Shown: piece by piece, positions 46,037 to 56,815 of the stretch | Layout: each line of letters opens with the position of its first letter | Position numbering within the stretch: the first letter of the stretch is position 1 | Origin: JABDOU01 sp041609995 | GTDB lineage: Bacteria; Actinomycetota; Acidimicrobiia; Spongiisociales; SHLN01 | Assembly: GCA_041609995.1 (NCBI GenBank) | Contig: JBFIPU010000003.1 | Coordinates: forward strand, 1-64,000 | Reading direction: 5' to 3' | Length of the DNA: 64,000 nt | The notes under the pieces: model-generated | Told to the model about the DNA's origin: nothing | Databases searched by the model: none | What the model saw: the letters and a program-made list of their open reading frames with translations, nothing else | Made by a program: the position numbers and the translations under genes

Positions 46037-47770
46037 ATGCCCGGACTCGACTCACTCTTGATTGCAAACCGGGGTGAGATCGCCGTTCGGATCGCGCGGA
46101 CAGCCCGGGAGCTCGGGATTCGAACGGTCGCTGTCTACTCGGAGGCCGATCGGCACGGGCTCCACCCCGAGTTTGCGGATGAGGCGAGATTCATCGGAGG
46201 GGCACACGCCACCGACTCCTACCTCAACCAGGATGCCATCATCGCCGCCGCTCGCGACGCAGGGGTGGATGCGGTCCATCCCGGCTACGGGTTTCTGTCC
46301 GAGAACGGCGCATTTGCCCGAGCCGTGGAGGAGGCCGGTCTGATCTGGGTGGGCCCGCCCGCCGACGCCATCGAGCTCATGGGCGACAAACTGGCAGCCC
46401 GCCGCACAGCCGAACAGGCGCGGGCGCGGCCGGTGCCCGGCATGCTCGATCCGGTCATCAGCCCGGACGAGGTGACCGCTTTCATCCGCGAGTTCGGGCT
46501 ACCGGTCCTCATCAAAGCCTCGGGCGGAGGAGGTGGGCGCGGGATGCGGCTCATCCGGGCCGGCGATGACGTCACGGCCACCTTCAACTCGGCTGCCAGA
46601 GAGGCAGCAGCTGCTTTCTCCAATCCCGAGCTGTACGTTGAGCGCTTCCTGGTCCGTCCACGCCACATCGAGGCTCAGATCGCGTGCGACGCTCACGGAA
46701 ACGGCGTCTTCTATGGGGAACGCGACTGCAGCACGCAACGCCGCAATCAGAAACTGATTGAAGAGGCCCCGGCGATCGGCCTCGAGATCGGAGTGCGAGA
46801 GGTCATTGCCGAACGCGCACTGGCCATTGCCGCCGGGTGCAACTATCGATCGGTGGGCACGGTCGAGTTCCTGGTGACGGACGAGGAGGTCTACTTCCTC
46901 GAGATGAACACGCGCCTGCAGGTCGAGCATCCGGTGACAGAGCTGGTCACGGGCATCGACCTCGTAGCCGAGCAGATTCGTATCGCCACCGGCGAACCTC
47001 TCGAGCCGGGCCACCGGGCCGTGCGGGGCCACGCAATCGAATTCCGCATCAACGCCGAGGACCCGGGCGACGACTTCCGTCCGGACCCCGGGAAGATCAC
47101 CCGGTATCGGGAGCCCGGTGGCCCGGGTGTGCGGGTGGACTCCGGTGTGCGGGAGGGAAGCGTTGTCCCAGACGCCTACGACAACCTGATCGCCAAGCTC
47201 ATCGTCACCGCCGCCAGCCGGCCGGAGGCGATTCGACGCGGCCATCGGGCGCTGGGCGAATATCAAATCGGAGGCATCGGAACAACCATCGCGGCTCACG
47301 AGGCCATCCTCGAGCACGGGGCCTTCGCGGCCGGGACGATGCACACACAGCTCGTCGAAAGCGAAATCTCCTTCCCACCGACAGACCGGGCCGCCCGCGA
47401 CGGTATGGAGCCAGAGCACAGAACCCTGCGGGTCGAGGTCGGGGGACGGCTGCATCATGTCGACGTGTGGGTGCCCGGCGGCAGCCATCGAAACCGCCGC
47501 CCCCCGCCGATGCCGGCGACGTCCAACGTCACCCAGAAGGACGACGGCACGATCCGTGCCCCGATACAGGGGACCATCGCCGCCGTCGAGGTGGAGATCG
47601 GCCAACGGGTCGCAGCAGGCGATGTCGTTTGCATCCTCGAGGCGATGAAGATGGAGAACGAGATCCCGAGCCCGGTGGCGGGGATCGTTGACCGCATCGA
47701 GGTGTCGACCCGGCAGACAGTTCCCGTGGGTCACGTCCTCGCAGTGATCACGCCGGACCCCTCAGTGTGA
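46037..47770 (+). CDS. Acyl-CoA carboxylase alpha subunit (biotin carboxylase plus BCCP)
   Basis: 577 residues. The biotin carboxylase part (1-450) shows [34 protein letters not shown], the ATP-grasp Gly loop [32 protein letters not shown] and [20 protein letters not shown]. The carboxyl carrier domain ends the protein with [13 protein letters not shown], biotinylated on the first Lys. In this region the canonical thumb sequence [11 protein letters not shown] is slightly altered. It forms the holoenzyme with the beta subunit encoded just upstream. Convergent with the mutase gene, overlapping by 9 bases. Confidence 0.93.
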   Translation: MPGLDSLLIANRGEIAVRIARTARELGIRTVAVYSEADRHGLHPEFADEARFIGGAHATDSYLNQDAIIAAARDAGVDAVHPGYGFLSENGAFARAVEEAGLIWVGPPADAIELMGDKLAARRTAEQARARPVPGMLDPVISPDEVTAFIREFGLPVLIKASGGGGGRGMRLIRAGDDVTATFNSAAREAAAAFSNPELYVERFLVRPRHIEAQIACDAHGNGVFYGERDCSTQRRNQKLIEEAPAIGLEIGVREVIAERALAIAAGCNYRSVGTVEFLVTDEEVYFLEMNTRLQVEHPVTELVTGIDLVAEQIRIATGEPLEPGHRAVRGHAIEFRINAEDPGDDFRPDPGKITRYREPGGPGVRVDSGVREGSVVPDAYDNLIAKLIVTAASRPEAIRRGHRALGEYQIGGIGTTIAAHEAILEHGAFAAGTMHTQLVESEISFPPTDRAARDGMEPEHRTLRVEVGGRLHHVDVWVPGGSHRNRRPPPMPATSNVTQKDDGTIRAPIQGTIAAVEVEIGQRVAAGDVVCILEAMKMENEIPSPVAGIVDRIEVSTRQTVPVGHVLAVITPDPSV

Positions 47771-49369
47771 TCCGAACACCGTCCTGAGTGCCCCCGCTAC
47801 CTCCCCGACCGTCGCCTCGCCGGCCAGCGCCGCCCTGATCGGGTACAGCAGATTCTGGTTCCCTCGGGCGGCGGTGGTGACATCGCCCAGAAGTCCGGAG
47901 ACGTCGTCGCGCCGAGCGCGCAGAACGCGCATCCGTTCGACCTGTTCCGCCTCGATGGCCGGGTCTTGCTGCAGGGTCGGAACCGAGGCCGCCTCACCGT
48001 CGGTGAATTGATTGACCCCGACCACCACCGTGTCGCCCGCGTCGACAGCCCGGGCATGGGAAAAGGCGGCGTCCTCGATGGCTCGCTGCATGTAACCGAC
48101 CTCGATGGCCGCCACCGCGCCGCCCAGGCTGTCGATCTCCCCCACCATCGCCGCAGCTGCCGCCTCCAGCTCGTCGGTGAGCGACTCGATCAGGAAGGAC
48201 CCGCCAAACGGATCGACCGTATCCGTCAAACCCGACTCGTTGGCGAGGATCTGCTGCGTCCGCAACGCCAGCCGGGCGGATTCCTCCGTGGGCAGGCCGA
48301 GGGCCTCATCAAATGCGTTGGTGTGCAGCGACTGGGTGCCACCGAGGATTGCCGCCATGGCCTGCACCGTTGTGCGAACCACGTTGTTGAGCGGCTGTTG
48401 GGCGGTGAGAGAGCTGCCCGCCGTCTGGGTGTGAAAGCGCATCCGCCAGCTCTGCGGGGAACGGGCCCCCACCCGGTTACGCATGAGATCGGCCCACATC
48501 CGTCGAGCGGCCCTGAACTTGGCGATCTCTTCTAGGAAGTGGTTGTGGCTGTTCCAGAAGAACGAGATCCGGGGCGCGAATTGATCGACGTCGAGACCGG
48601 CCTCGACCGCCGCCTCGATGTAGGCCAAAGCGTTTGAGATCGTGAACGCCAGCTCCTGGGCAGCGGTGGATCCGGCCTCGCGGATGTGGTAGCCGCTGAT
48701 GGAGATGGTGTTCCAGCTCGGCAGATGCTGGCGGCAATAAGCGAAGACGTCGGTCACGAGCCGCATCGATGGGGCTGGTGGATAGATATACGTGCCCCTC
48801 GCCACGTACTCCTTCAAGATGTCATTCTGGGTGGTGCCGCCCAACGACTCCAGATCGGCGCCCTGTTCCTCGGCCACGAGCTCGTACAACAGCAAGAGCA
48901 TGGGGGCTGTTGCATTGATCGTCATCGAAGTCGTTACGTCGGCCAGCGGAATGTCCGCGAACAGCGCACGCATGTCATGGATCGAATCGATCGCGACACC
49001 GACTTTGCCGACCTCGCCGCGGGCGCGCGGATCGTCGCTGTCGAGCCCCATCTGGGTGGGGAGGTCGAAAGCCACCGACAGTCCGGTTTGGCCCGCCTCC
49101 AGCAGCGAAAGAAAACGGCGATTGGTCTCGGCTGCTGATCCGAACCCCGCGTATTGGCGCATCGTCCACGGTCGACCCCGATACATGTCCGGATAGGCGC
49201 CCCGGGTGTACGGATATTCGCCGGGACGACCTATCGTCTGGTCGACCCCGGTCGCCGGTTCGGCCACCACCGGGAGCTCGATGCCCGATGTGACGGTGCG
49301 TCGGTTCTCCAAGGCGGAGTCGTCACCGCCGGGCTTACGCTCGGGATTCGCGCTCTGGGATATAGACAC
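47762..49369 (-). CDS. Methylmalonyl-CoA mutase large (substrate-binding) subunit, no B12 domain
   Basis: About 535 residues from GTG 49369. The acyl-CoA mutase barrel shows [58 protein letters not shown] and [17 protein letters not shown]. Tyr in DMY and Arg in [10 protein letters not shown] correspond to methylmalonyl-CoA-type substrate contacts, not isobutyryl-CoA-type. There is no C-terminal DxHxxG cobalamin domain, so a separate small subunit is needed; it is not in the window. It would convert methylmalonyl-CoA from the adjacent carboxylase to succinyl-CoA. Confidence 0.9.
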   Translation of the reverse strand: MSISQSANPERKPGGDDSALENRRTVTSGIELPVVAEPATGVDQTIGRPGEYPYTRGAYPDMYRGRPWTMRQYAGFGSAAETNRRFLSLLEAGQTGLSVAFDLPTQMGLDSDDPRARGEVGKVGVAIDSIHDMRALFADIPLADVTTSMTINATAPMLLLLYELVAEEQGADLESLGGTTQNDILKEYVARGTYIYPPAPSMRLVTDVFAYCRQHLPSWNTISISGYHIREAGSTAAQELAFTISNALAYIEAAVEAGLDVDQFAPRISFFWNSHNHFLEEIAKFRAARRMWADLMRNRVGARSPQSWRMRFHTQTAGSSLTAQQPLNNVVRTTVQAMAAILGGTQSLHTNAFDEALGLPTEESARLALRTQQILANESGLTDTVDPFGGSFLIESLTDELEAAAAAMVGEIDSLGGAVAAIEVGYMQRAIEDAAFSHARAVDAGDTVVVGVNQFTDGEAASVPTLQQDPAIEAEQVERMRVLRARRDDVSGLLGDVTTAARGNQNLLYPIRAALAGEATVGEVAGALRTVFGSH

Positions 49370-49450
49370 CTGGGTAAGCTTCGCTCTTAGCTCGAACCCG
49401 GCCCATGCTAACGGGGAACCCACCCGGCTCTCACACCGTCAAAAGGTCCC

Positions 49451-51970
49451 ATGGACAACGCCATACATGTCGCCGAACGCCAAGAACGGATCCGACGAGG
49501 CTTCCCCGCCTTCCTGATTCTGCTGATCCTCGGGATCCTGTCGGCGACCTGGATCGGTTTGTTCTCGTTCATGGGCACGAACAAAGCATCCAACGTCTTC
49601 GAGGAGTTCGAAGACCGCAACGTCCCCGCCATCAGCCCTGACGATATCGGTGTGTTCCCCAACCTGTCGACCTTGTCCACCCTCTATAGCGCCGACGGCG
49701 AACAGCTGGCGGAGCTGTCGTTGCGTCTCAGCGACCCCACCCCGCTCGAAGAGTTCCCGGATCACGTGGTTCACGCCGTGTTGTCCGCCGAGGACGGTGA
49801 CTTCTACAACCACCGGGGGGTGGACCCCCAGGCAGTGGTTCGAGCATTCTTGGAGAACCTCCGGAGCGATCGCACCCAGGGGGCCTCGACCATCACGCAA
49901 CAGATCGTGCGGGCACAGGGGTACGTGGGCAGGGAGGTCACCTTCCGGCGCAAGATCGCCGAGATCAAGTTCGCCACCGAGATGGAGAAGATCTACACCA
50001 AGGACCAGATCCTCGAGTTCTACCTCAACTCCCAATACTTCGGATGGAACGCTTACGGGATGGCGGCGGCGGGGCGCGAATACTTCGGCAAGGACGTGAA
50101 AGATCTCACGATCGAGGAAGCCGCGGCCATTGCAGTGGCGCTTCGCAACCCGTCCCAGTTCGACATGCGCCGGAACCCCGATCTGGTCAGGGACCGGCGC
50201 GACATCGTCATTCGACTCATGGTCAGCGACGGATTCATCACCCAGGAGGAGGCCGACGCCGCCATCGCCAAGCCGGTGGCCCCGATCCCCCATGAGACCC
50301 TGATCGAGGAAGCACCCCAGGTGCGCATCGAGGCGATTCGCCAGCTCCTCAATGACCCGGAGTTCAACGTTCTCGGCCTCACGGCCGAGGAGCGCGAGGT
50401 GGCCATTTTCGGATGTCCGGCCGAGAGCAACGAGTGCGAAGAGCAGCCGGGCCTCAAAGGTGGATTGATCATCACGACCACGGTCGACATGGGCCTCCAG
50501 CGCCAGGCCAACAACATCCTGCGCACCTGGCTACCGGTCCCGGCGGACGGTTCCAAGGCCCCCACCGGGGCGATAACGGCCATCGACAACAACACCGGTG
50601 CCATCAAGGTGATGGCCAGCGGCCTCGACTTCGGAACCGATTTCGATGCCGGCGAGCGAGATTACGACCTGGCGACCGAGGGCCTGCGCCAGCCGGGTTC
50701 CTCCTTCAAGCCGTTTGCGCTCATGGCCTACCTCGAGAACGGCGGATCCATCAACAGTTACTGGAGCTCGGAGAGCCCACTGGAGCTCAAGTGCGACGTG
50801 CCGTGCGGCCCGGGTGGAAGCTTCACGTGGCGCGTGCGCGGCGGCGGTGGTGGCCTGACCCGGCTGTTCGAGGCGACGTACCGATCGATCAACACCGTCT
50901 ATGCCCAGGTGGCCCTGGCCGCAGGGCCCGAATCGATGGCCGACATGGCGAATCGCCTCGGCATCGAGTCACAGCTGCCGCTCGTCTATTCGCTGGCACT
51001 CGGCGCCGGCGAGGTCACGCCACTCGAGATGGCGGCGGCCTACTCCACGCTGGCCCGGTATGGCAACCGCATCGAACCGCACCTGATCGCCCGCATCGAG
51101 ACCGAAGAAGGCGAGGTGCTCTATGAGTACGAGGCCAACACAGAACAGGTGACCGACCCGGCCCTGGCGGCCACCGTCGTGGAGGCCATGCGCAACGTGA
51201 CCCGGGGCACGGCCCCCAAGGCCAACATCGGGCGCCCCATGGCAGGGAAGACGGGAACGACCCAGAGCTTCCGGGATGCCTGGTTCGTCGGATTCGTGCC
51301 CCAATACACGTCCTCGGTGTGGGTGGGTTATGCCGATGAACAGATCGCCATGCGCAACGTCGAGATCAACGGCCGGACCTACAGCCGAGTCTTCGGCGGA
51401 GATGTGCCCGCCCCGATGTGGAAAGAGTTCATGGACGTGCTGCTGGCGGACGTCCCCGAGGAGAACTTCCCGCCACTACCGGATGGGACCCGGAAGTACA
51501 AGGTCGTCCCCTCGACCACCGTGCCTTCCGTCATCAGCCTGACGCAGAAAGAGGCGACGAGCGAGATCTACCTCGCCCACCTCAACGTGGCCATCGTCGA
51601 GGTCAACGCCTACGAACCGCAGGGCATCGTCGTCAATCAGATCCCGGCTGCCGGGGCAAAGATGACCCAGGGTAACGCCGTCACTTTGGAAGTTTCCACG
51701 GGGCTGCCACCGGAGATTCCGATGCCGAACGTGATCGGACTCACCCTCACCCAGGCCAATCAGAAGCTGATTGCCACAGCCGAGACCACCGGCATCTCGG
51801 TGACGCTCGAACCGACCTTCGTCGAGACCCCCGACGAGAATGCCTGGAACAAGATCATCCAGACCCAACCCGGAGCGGGTACACCGGTGGCCACCGGCGA
51901 CACCGTCACGGCCATCATCGGAAAACCGCCCCCGCCTCCGCCCGAAGACTCCAGCACCGACGAAGGCTAA
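49451..51970 (+). CDS. Class A penicillin-binding protein with PASTA domains
   Basis: 839 residues. Membrane helix at about 19-40, then a GT51 transglycosylase (LSAEDGDFYNHRGVDPQAVV, catalytic Glu; QGASTITQQIVRAQ) and a transpeptidase (PGSSFKPFAL is the SxxK, SINTVYAQ the SxN, AGKTGTTQSFRDAWF the KTG). Two PASTA modules close the protein (about 680-825), ending in a Pro-rich acidic tail. It polymerises and crosslinks peptidoglycan. A Gly-rich loop (RVRGGGGGL) interrupts the transpeptidase. The stop overlaps the next gene by 4 bases, tail to tail. Confidence 0.95.
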   Translation: MDNAIHVAERQERIRRGFPAFLILLILGILSATWIGLFSFMGTNKASNVFEEFEDRNVPAISPDDIGVFPNLSTLSTLYSADGEQLAELSLRLSDPTPLEEFPDHVVHAVLSAEDGDFYNHRGVDPQAVVRAFLENLRSDRTQGASTITQQIVRAQGYVGREVTFRRKIAEIKFATEMEKIYTKDQILEFYLNSQYFGWNAYGMAAAGREYFGKDVKDLTIEEAAAIAVALRNPSQFDMRRNPDLVRDRRDIVIRLMVSDGFITQEEADAAIAKPVAPIPHETLIEEAPQVRIEAIRQLLNDPEFNVLGLTAEEREVAIFGCPAESNECEEQPGLKGGLIITTTVDMGLQRQANNILRTWLPVPADGSKAPTGAITAIDNNTGAIKVMASGLDFGTDFDAGERDYDLATEGLRQPGSSFKPFALMAYLENGGSINSYWSSESPLELKCDVPCGPGGSFTWRVRGGGGGLTRLFEATYRSINTVYAQVALAAGPESMADMANRLGIESQLPLVYSLALGAGEVTPLEMAAAYSTLARYGNRIEPHLIARIETEEGEVLYEYEANTEQVTDPALAATVVEAMRNVTRGTAPKANIGRPMAGKTGTTQSFRDAWFVGFVPQYTSSVWVGYADEQIAMRNVEINGRTYSRVFGGDVPAPMWKEFMDVLLADVPEENFPPLPDGTRKYKVVPSTTVPSVISLTQKEATSEIYLAHLNVAIVEVNAYEPQGIVVNQIPAAGAKMTQGNAVTLEVSTGLPPEIPMPNVIGLTLTQANQKLIATAETTGISVTLEPTFVETPDENAWNKIIQTQPGAGTPVATGDTVTAIIGKPPPPPPEDSSTDEG

Positions 51971-52374
51971 CGGACCGCCCGCGAGTGGGCGTGGCGAATG
52001 GCCGGCGGCAGCCGGCTCAGCCACGCATCGGGGACGATCGGCACGATCCGACGAACGGCAACGGTGTCGCCGTCTCCGGTTGCCAAGCCGGCGCGGGCCA
52101 GCTCGGTGAGAAAGACCGGACGCCTGAGCTCGGTGCCGGTCCCGGCCGCAGCCATCAGTCGCAGAAGGTCGGCCACCGCCCCCGGACCGATCACCGCCGT
52201 CCAGAACCGGCGGACGTAATCATCCTGGGCCGGAACGCCCGGGACGGGATCATCCCACACCACGGCCCGCACGGTTCTGCGACGGCGAACGGTCGGACGA
52301 GGTATCCCGGCGGATCCCATGGGAGGACGAGCACGGGGGCCGCCGGGCGACTCAGGGTCGGTGACATACCTCAT
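51967..52374 (-). CDS. Small uncharacterised protein
   Basis: 135 residues from ATG 52374. Arg-rich beginning (PRPTVRRRRTVRAVVWDD), then a helical region FWTAVIGPGAVADLLRLMAAAG and a mixed end with RIVPIVPDAWLSRLPPAIRHAHS. No family recognised. No Shine-Dalgarno before the ATG and an AT-rich stretch close upstream suggest a leaderless transcript. Divergent from the GGDEF gene. Confidence 0.5.
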   Translation of the reverse strand: MRYVTDPESPGGPRARPPMGSAGIPRPTVRRRRTVRAVVWDDPVPGVPAQDDYVRRFWTAVIGPGAVADLLRLMAAAGTGTELRRPVFLTELARAGLATGDGDTVAVRRIVPIVPDAWLSRLPPAIRHAHSRAVR

Positions 52375-52520
52375 GGTGTAGTTAATACCAGATAACCTCA
52401 ACTACAAGCAATAGGGGTATTTCCAGACAATTCTCCACAGCGTTCGCACGGAGGAAAAGATTTCGCGAGATTGCGGAAGAAATTGCTCATTGCCACCATC
52501 TGACAGTCCGAAACAAAGAA

Positions 52521-53537
52521 ATGGACCGACAGAAATACTCTGCCGGCGCCGCTGATCGACCGGGGCCGATGAACGCCTCCGACGCCCGCGCATGGCTGGC
52601 CGATCGCTACCTACCCCTCTCCTGGGCGTCGCTCCTCGCCACCTTCCTCATTCACCTCGTGGTGGGAGGCCCCGTCGAGTTTCAGGTCGACGTAGCATTT
52701 CTCGCCCTCAACCTCATGGCGGCGTACCTCCGTCGGCAGCAGAGCAAGCATTTCGCAGTGATCCACCTGCTCGGAATCTTCGTGATGGTCCTCTGGTACT
52801 CGCTGGCCCCGGGAGGAATCCCGACCCGGCTCGGGATGTCGGTGATCATCTTCGCCTCGATCCTGTTGCTGCCGAACATCATCCTCGTGAGCCTCTACGG
52901 GTTTCGGGCGGCTGTCGTCAGCAGCATGCTGGGAGCGCTGGGCGTGTTGATGCTCAGCTCCAACCCGGAGGAAATCGCCACCAGCCTTGTCCTGGTGATG
53001 GTGAGCTCGCTCGTCGGCGGCCTGTTCTTCCACCGCCTGATCACGGCGCTGGAGGCCTCGGAAGCTGCTCTGGCCCGAGCCGCGTTGACCGATCAGCTGA
53101 CGGGACTGGGCAACCGGTGGGCCCTGGCAGCCGACTACGACCGCAGCGGCGCCGACACGATTTCCGTGTGGGATCTGGATGGCTTGAAGGCGATCAACGA
53201 CAATCACGGACATGCCCGGGGTGATCGGTACATCCTCGACTTCGTCCAGGCGCTGCAGGCGGCCCGGCTGCCGTCGTGTCGCATCTATCGCGTCGGGGGC
53301 GATGAGTTCGTGGGGCTCCACGAGCGGGTCGAGGTCGCCGAGGTCGCCGAACGGGTACGCGGCCAGTTTTCCAACGTCTCGGTCGGCTGGGCACCCATCG
53401 ACCACCAGCCGCTCGAACAGGCGATGGCAGAGGCCGATCGCCGGCTCTATCGCAACAAACAAAGCCGAACCGGCATCCAAATCGATCTGACGGCCGAGGG
53501 CCCCGCCGAGATATGGAGCGATCAACAGGCCGGCTAG
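52521..53537 (+). CDS. Membrane-bound GGDEF diguanylate cyclase
   Basis: 338 residues. About five or six membrane helices (35-170) form the sensor part, with no recognised ligand domain. The GGDEF domain follows (LTDQLTGLGNRWAL, VWDLDGLKAINDNHGHARGD, YRVGGDEFVGL), with a complete active site. The RxxD inhibitory site is not present before GGDEF, so product feedback of the usual kind is not expected. It would make c-di-GMP from GTP; the HD-GYP at 17984 could degrade it. ATG 52569 is an alternative start. Confidence 0.88.
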   Translation: MDRQKYSAGAADRPGPMNASDARAWLADRYLPLSWASLLATFLIHLVVGGPVEFQVDVAFLALNLMAAYLRRQQSKHFAVIHLLGIFVMVLWYSLAPGGIPTRLGMSVIIFASILLLPNIILVSLYGFRAAVVSSMLGALGVLMLSSNPEEIATSLVLVMVSSLVGGLFFHRLITALEASEAALARAALTDQLTGLGNRWALAADYDRSGADTISVWDLDGLKAINDNHGHARGDRYILDFVQALQAARLPSCRIYRVGGDEFVGLHERVEVAEVAERVRGQFSNVSVGWAPIDHQPLEQAMAEADRRLYRNKQSRTGIQIDLTAEGPAEIWSDQQAG

Positions 53538-53563
53538 CCGGGTTTGCGCCGTGAGCCGCGATA

Positions 53564-54697
53564 ATGGCTCCTATGGAGGTCCAGCCCAGTCTCTCCGTCA
53601 CCGACGGACGCACCGTGATCGACGTGCGCAACCCCGATGAGGTGGCCGAAGGCATGCTGCCCGGAGCCGTGGCGGCTCCCCTCGACGTGCTCCTCGACCG
53701 GGTCGCCGAGATCGCCGAACCGGGTGATCCCCTCCTCGTCTACTGCCAGGTCGGGTTGCGCTCGCTCAAGGCGGTCGAGGTCCTTCGCGAGGCGGGATAC
53801 CCCGAATCCGTGTCACTGGCGGGCGGCGTCGAGGCCTGGAGGCGGTATGGCCTGCCCTGGAACACGTCTGCCGAGCAACCCGAGATGGCACGCTATCAAC
53901 GCCACCTCCGCCTGCAGGAGGTGGGAAAAGCCGGCCAGCAGCGGCTACTCGACGCGAGTGTGCTGGTACTGGGTGCCGGTGGCCTGGGCTCCCCGGCGGC
54001 CCTGTATCTGGCGGCCGCCGGCGTCGGCCGCATCGGGCTGGTCGACGCCGACCGGGTCGATCTCAGCAACCTGCAACGCCAGATCATGCACACCACCTCT
54101 CGGATCGGCGAACCCAAGGTGACTTCGGGGGCCGAGACGCTCACCGCCCTCAACCCCGAGATCAGCATCGAGACCCACCAGACCCGCTTCGGGGCCGGGA
54201 ACGCGCTAGGCCTGCTGGCGGATTACGACGTCGTGATCGACGGCGCCGACAACTTCCCCACCCGCTATCTGCTCAACGACGCCGCCTTGATCACGCGCAC
54301 GCCGGTCGTGCACGGTTCGGTCTTCCGGTTCGAGGGCCAGGTCAGCGTCTTCCAGCCGTACGAAGGTCCCTGCTACCGGTGCCTGTTTCCCGAGCCACCT
54401 CCGCCCGAGGCGGCCCCCAACTGCGCCGAAGCCGGAGTGCTGGGGGTGCTGCCCGGCATCATCGGAACCATGCAGGCCACCGAGGCCATCAAGCTCATCC
54501 TCGGCATCGGCGAACCGCTGATCGGCACGCTCCTCTACTACGACAGCCTGGCCCAATCGACCGAGCACTTGCGACTGCGCCAGAACCCGGAGTGCCGGGC
54601 GTGCGCGGACCCGGACCGGCCGCCTCCCCTGGTCGAATACGACCACCTGTGCCGTCCCATCACGGAGCCGCCACCCAGGTCGTTCGGGCCTATCTAG
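53564..54697 (+). CDS. Rhodanese-ThiF/MoeB fusion (sulfur-carrier adenylyl/sulfurtransferase)
   Basis: 377 residues. The N-terminal rhodanese domain (1-100) has IDVRNPDEVAEGMLPGA and a catalytic Cys in LLVYCQVGLRSLKA. The E1-like domain (110-345) has RYQRHLRLQEVG, the nucleotide loop LGAGGLGSPAALYLAAAGVG, DADRVDLSNLQRQ, and DGADNFPTRYLLND. Zinc Cys pairs are CYRC and CRAC. It activates C-terminal Gly-Gly of ThiS/MoaD/CysO-type carriers and can hand on sulfur. In mycobacterial MoeZ the rhodanese is C-terminal; here it is N-terminal. No carrier gene is adjacent. Confidence 0.88.
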   Translation: MAPMEVQPSLSVTDGRTVIDVRNPDEVAEGMLPGAVAAPLDVLLDRVAEIAEPGDPLLVYCQVGLRSLKAVEVLREAGYPESVSLAGGVEAWRRYGLPWNTSAEQPEMARYQRHLRLQEVGKAGQQRLLDASVLVLGAGGLGSPAALYLAAAGVGRIGLVDADRVDLSNLQRQIMHTTSRIGEPKVTSGAETLTALNPEISIETHQTRFGAGNALGLLADYDVVIDGADNFPTRYLLNDAALITRTPVVHGSVFRFEGQVSVFQPYEGPCYRCLFPEPPPPEAAPNCAEAGVLGVLPGIIGTMQATEAIKLILGIGEPLIGTLLYYDSLAQSTEHLRLRQNPECRACADPDRPPPLVEYDHLCRPITEPPPRSFGPI

Positions 54698-54748
54698 AGT
54701 TTTCCCTGGTGGGGTCCCGATACCCGTATCTATCATGAGCCCAGACCT

Positions 54749-56815
54749 ATGAGACGCGTTGTGGTTTGGTTGGCGGTCGGGCTGGCGTCCCTTGCGACGT
54801 CAGCGATCCTGTCAGCAGTTCCCTCTTCATTGACTGTATCTGCCGCAGCGGCGGAGCCTCCCCCCGCGCCCGAGGGCATCACCTTCGAGATCAGGGGCGG
54901 CGGCTGGGGCCACGGGACGGGCATGTCCCAATTCGGGGCCTATGGCATGGGCCTCGAGGGCCGCTCCTGGCAGGAGATCCTCGGGCACTACTTCACCGGC
55001 ATCCAAACCGGACAGCTCGGTGTCGACGTGCCCGACCCGGGGCTGATCTGGGTCGGCCTGTCACAAGATCGCTCGTCGGCCGTTTTTGACATCGGCCCCC
55101 TATCCGGCGGCGGCCACGTGGTCGTCTCCCGCCCCGACGGCACCGGCGGCACCCAGCAGCTGACGGTGTTGGCCGGCAACAGCGTCGTGGTGGCGTTCCG
55201 CGAGGGAGGCTGCGACCTCGCCATCGGCTCTACCTCCTACTGGGCACCCGGGTCGTGCCTCATCGACTTCACCTGGGACGGATGGACCGCCATCGAGCCG
55301 ACCACCCAGATCGTGATCGACGGACACCGCACCTACACCTACGGTGACCTGCGGATCCGCCCGAACAACCCGCTGGCATCTGCGCCGACCGGCTTCCACA
55401 TCACCCACGTGGTGGACCTGGAGCGATATCTGTGGGGCCTGGCCGAGGTTCCGTACTCCTGGGCCGACGCCACCCTCCAGGCACAGGCGGTCGCCGGCCG
55501 CTCTTACGCAGTGAACAAGATGACCCTGCGCGGCCACCCCGACGGGTCCACGCTGCAGCAGGACCTCTGCTGGTGCCACCTCTACAACACCACCCGCGAC
55601 CAGGTCTACATCGGCACCAACTTCCGGCAGTACGTCGAGAAATGGAAACTGGCGGTGGGCGCCACCGAGGGCATGGTGATGACGCACGACACCGAGTTCT
55701 ACGCCAACAACCCATTGGCGATCGCCACGTTCTACAGCTCATCGACGTTCGGACACACCGAGGACTCCGGCGAGGCGTTCGGGACCGGGGACACCCCTGA
55801 CTACCTGGTCGGCGTGCCCGACCCGTGGTCCATCGACCCGAACGTGAACAACCGCAACGCCCGCTGGGTCAAGAGCCTTTCGGCGGATGCGGTCGCCAAC
55901 GCGGTAGGACTCGACTCCGTGATCGACATCACGATCGACTCGTTCCGGCGGGCCGGAACCGAGTATCAGACGGCGAAGATGGTCAGCTTCGCCGGCCTCG
56001 ACAACGGCTCCCCGGCTGTCAAAACATTCGACTCTCGCGTGCTCCGATCCAAGCTGGGGCTGCTGTCCATGCAGATCATCAGCATCGAAAAGCAGGGGGT
56101 CGTGGGGGGCGGTTCCGCCTCGTCGCTGGCCGGCCACGATCCCGTGACCGGCCTGTGGCACCTGCTGCGCGCGGATGGAGCCGTCGACAGCTTCTACTAC
56201 GGCGACCCAGGGGACCGCCCCATGGCATGTGACTGGAACGGCAACAGTCAGGACACGGTCGGGCTGTACCGCCAGCAGTCCGGCTTCCTGTACCTGCGCC
56301 AGACCAATACGTTCGGCGTGGCCGACATCTCCATCTTCTACGGGATACCGGAAGACGAGCCGATCTGCGGCGATTGGGATGGAGACGGAATCGAGACCAT
56401 CGGCATCTACCGCCCCTCGGAGCGCCGGTTCTATCTCCGCAACACGAACACGCAGGGGTTCGCCGACCTCGAAGTCGTGCTCGACACACCCGGCTCGGTC
56501 CCGCTGGCCGGCGACTGGAACGGCGACGGCGTCGACACACCCGGCTTGTTCGATCCAGCCACCGAGATGCTCTACCTCACCAACTCGGTGGCGGCCAGCT
56601 CTCCCGTCGATGTCACGTTCAATTACGAGGGTGTCATCGCCGGAGACCGCATCCTGGCCGGCGACTGGGACGGAGACGGGATCGACAGCGTCGGCGTTTT
56701 CCGTCCCGGCACCACTACCTTTTATCTCCGCGACACGTACACGCAGGAAGCGGCCAACTACGTGATCAAGTTCGGACAGGACCGCTTCAATCCGGTATCG
56801 GGAGCCTGGGACTGA
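54749..56815 (+). CDS. Secreted SpoIID/LytB-domain protein with four C-terminal DWDGDG repeats
   Basis: 688 residues. A signal peptide (VVVWLAVGLASLATSAILSA) is followed by GGGWGHGTGMSQFGAYGMGL and the SpoIID core YLWGLAEVPYSWADATLQAQ with AVAGRSYAVNK. SpoIID domains are lytic transglycosylases acting on peptidoglycan; the catalytic-type Glu (AEVP) is kept. From about residue 460 four repeats of about 47 residues follow (CDWNGNSQDTVGLYR, GDWDGDGIETIGIYR, GDWNGDGVDTPGLFD, GDWDGDGIDSVGVFR), closing with GAWD. The same module ends two other secreted proteins nearby. Probably acts in the cell wall. The next gene overlaps by 4 bases. Confidence 0.88.
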   Translation: MRRVVVWLAVGLASLATSAILSAVPSSLTVSAAAAEPPPAPEGITFEIRGGGWGHGTGMSQFGAYGMGLEGRSWQEILGHYFTGIQTGQLGVDVPDPGLIWVGLSQDRSSAVFDIGPLSGGGHVVVSRPDGTGGTQQLTVLAGNSVVVAFREGGCDLAIGSTSYWAPGSCLIDFTWDGWTAIEPTTQIVIDGHRTYTYGDLRIRPNNPLASAPTGFHITHVVDLERYLWGLAEVPYSWADATLQAQAVAGRSYAVNKMTLRGHPDGSTLQQDLCWCHLYNTTRDQVYIGTNFRQYVEKWKLAVGATEGMVMTHDTEFYANNPLAIATFYSSSTFGHTEDSGEAFGTGDTPDYLVGVPDPWSIDPNVNNRNARWVKSLSADAVANAVGLDSVIDITIDSFRRAGTEYQTAKMVSFAGLDNGSPAVKTFDSRVLRSKLGLLSMQIISIEKQGVVGGGSASSLAGHDPVTGLWHLLRADGAVDSFYYGDPGDRPMACDWNGNSQDTVGLYRQQSGFLYLRQTNTFGVADISIFYGIPEDEPICGDWDGDGIETIGIYRPSERRFYLRNTNTQGFADLEVVLDTPGSVPLAGDWNGDGVDTPGLFDPATEMLYLTNSVAASSPVDVTFNYEGVIAGDRILAGDWDGDGIDSVGVFRPGTTTFYLRDTYTQEAANYVIKFGQDRFNPVSGAWD

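Noticed and set aside
47762..49423. Isobutyryl-CoA mutase or MeaA identity for the mutase subunit
   Set aside because: Tyr and Arg at the substrate-contact positions and the adjacent carboxylase favour methylmalonyl-CoA, though this is not proven.
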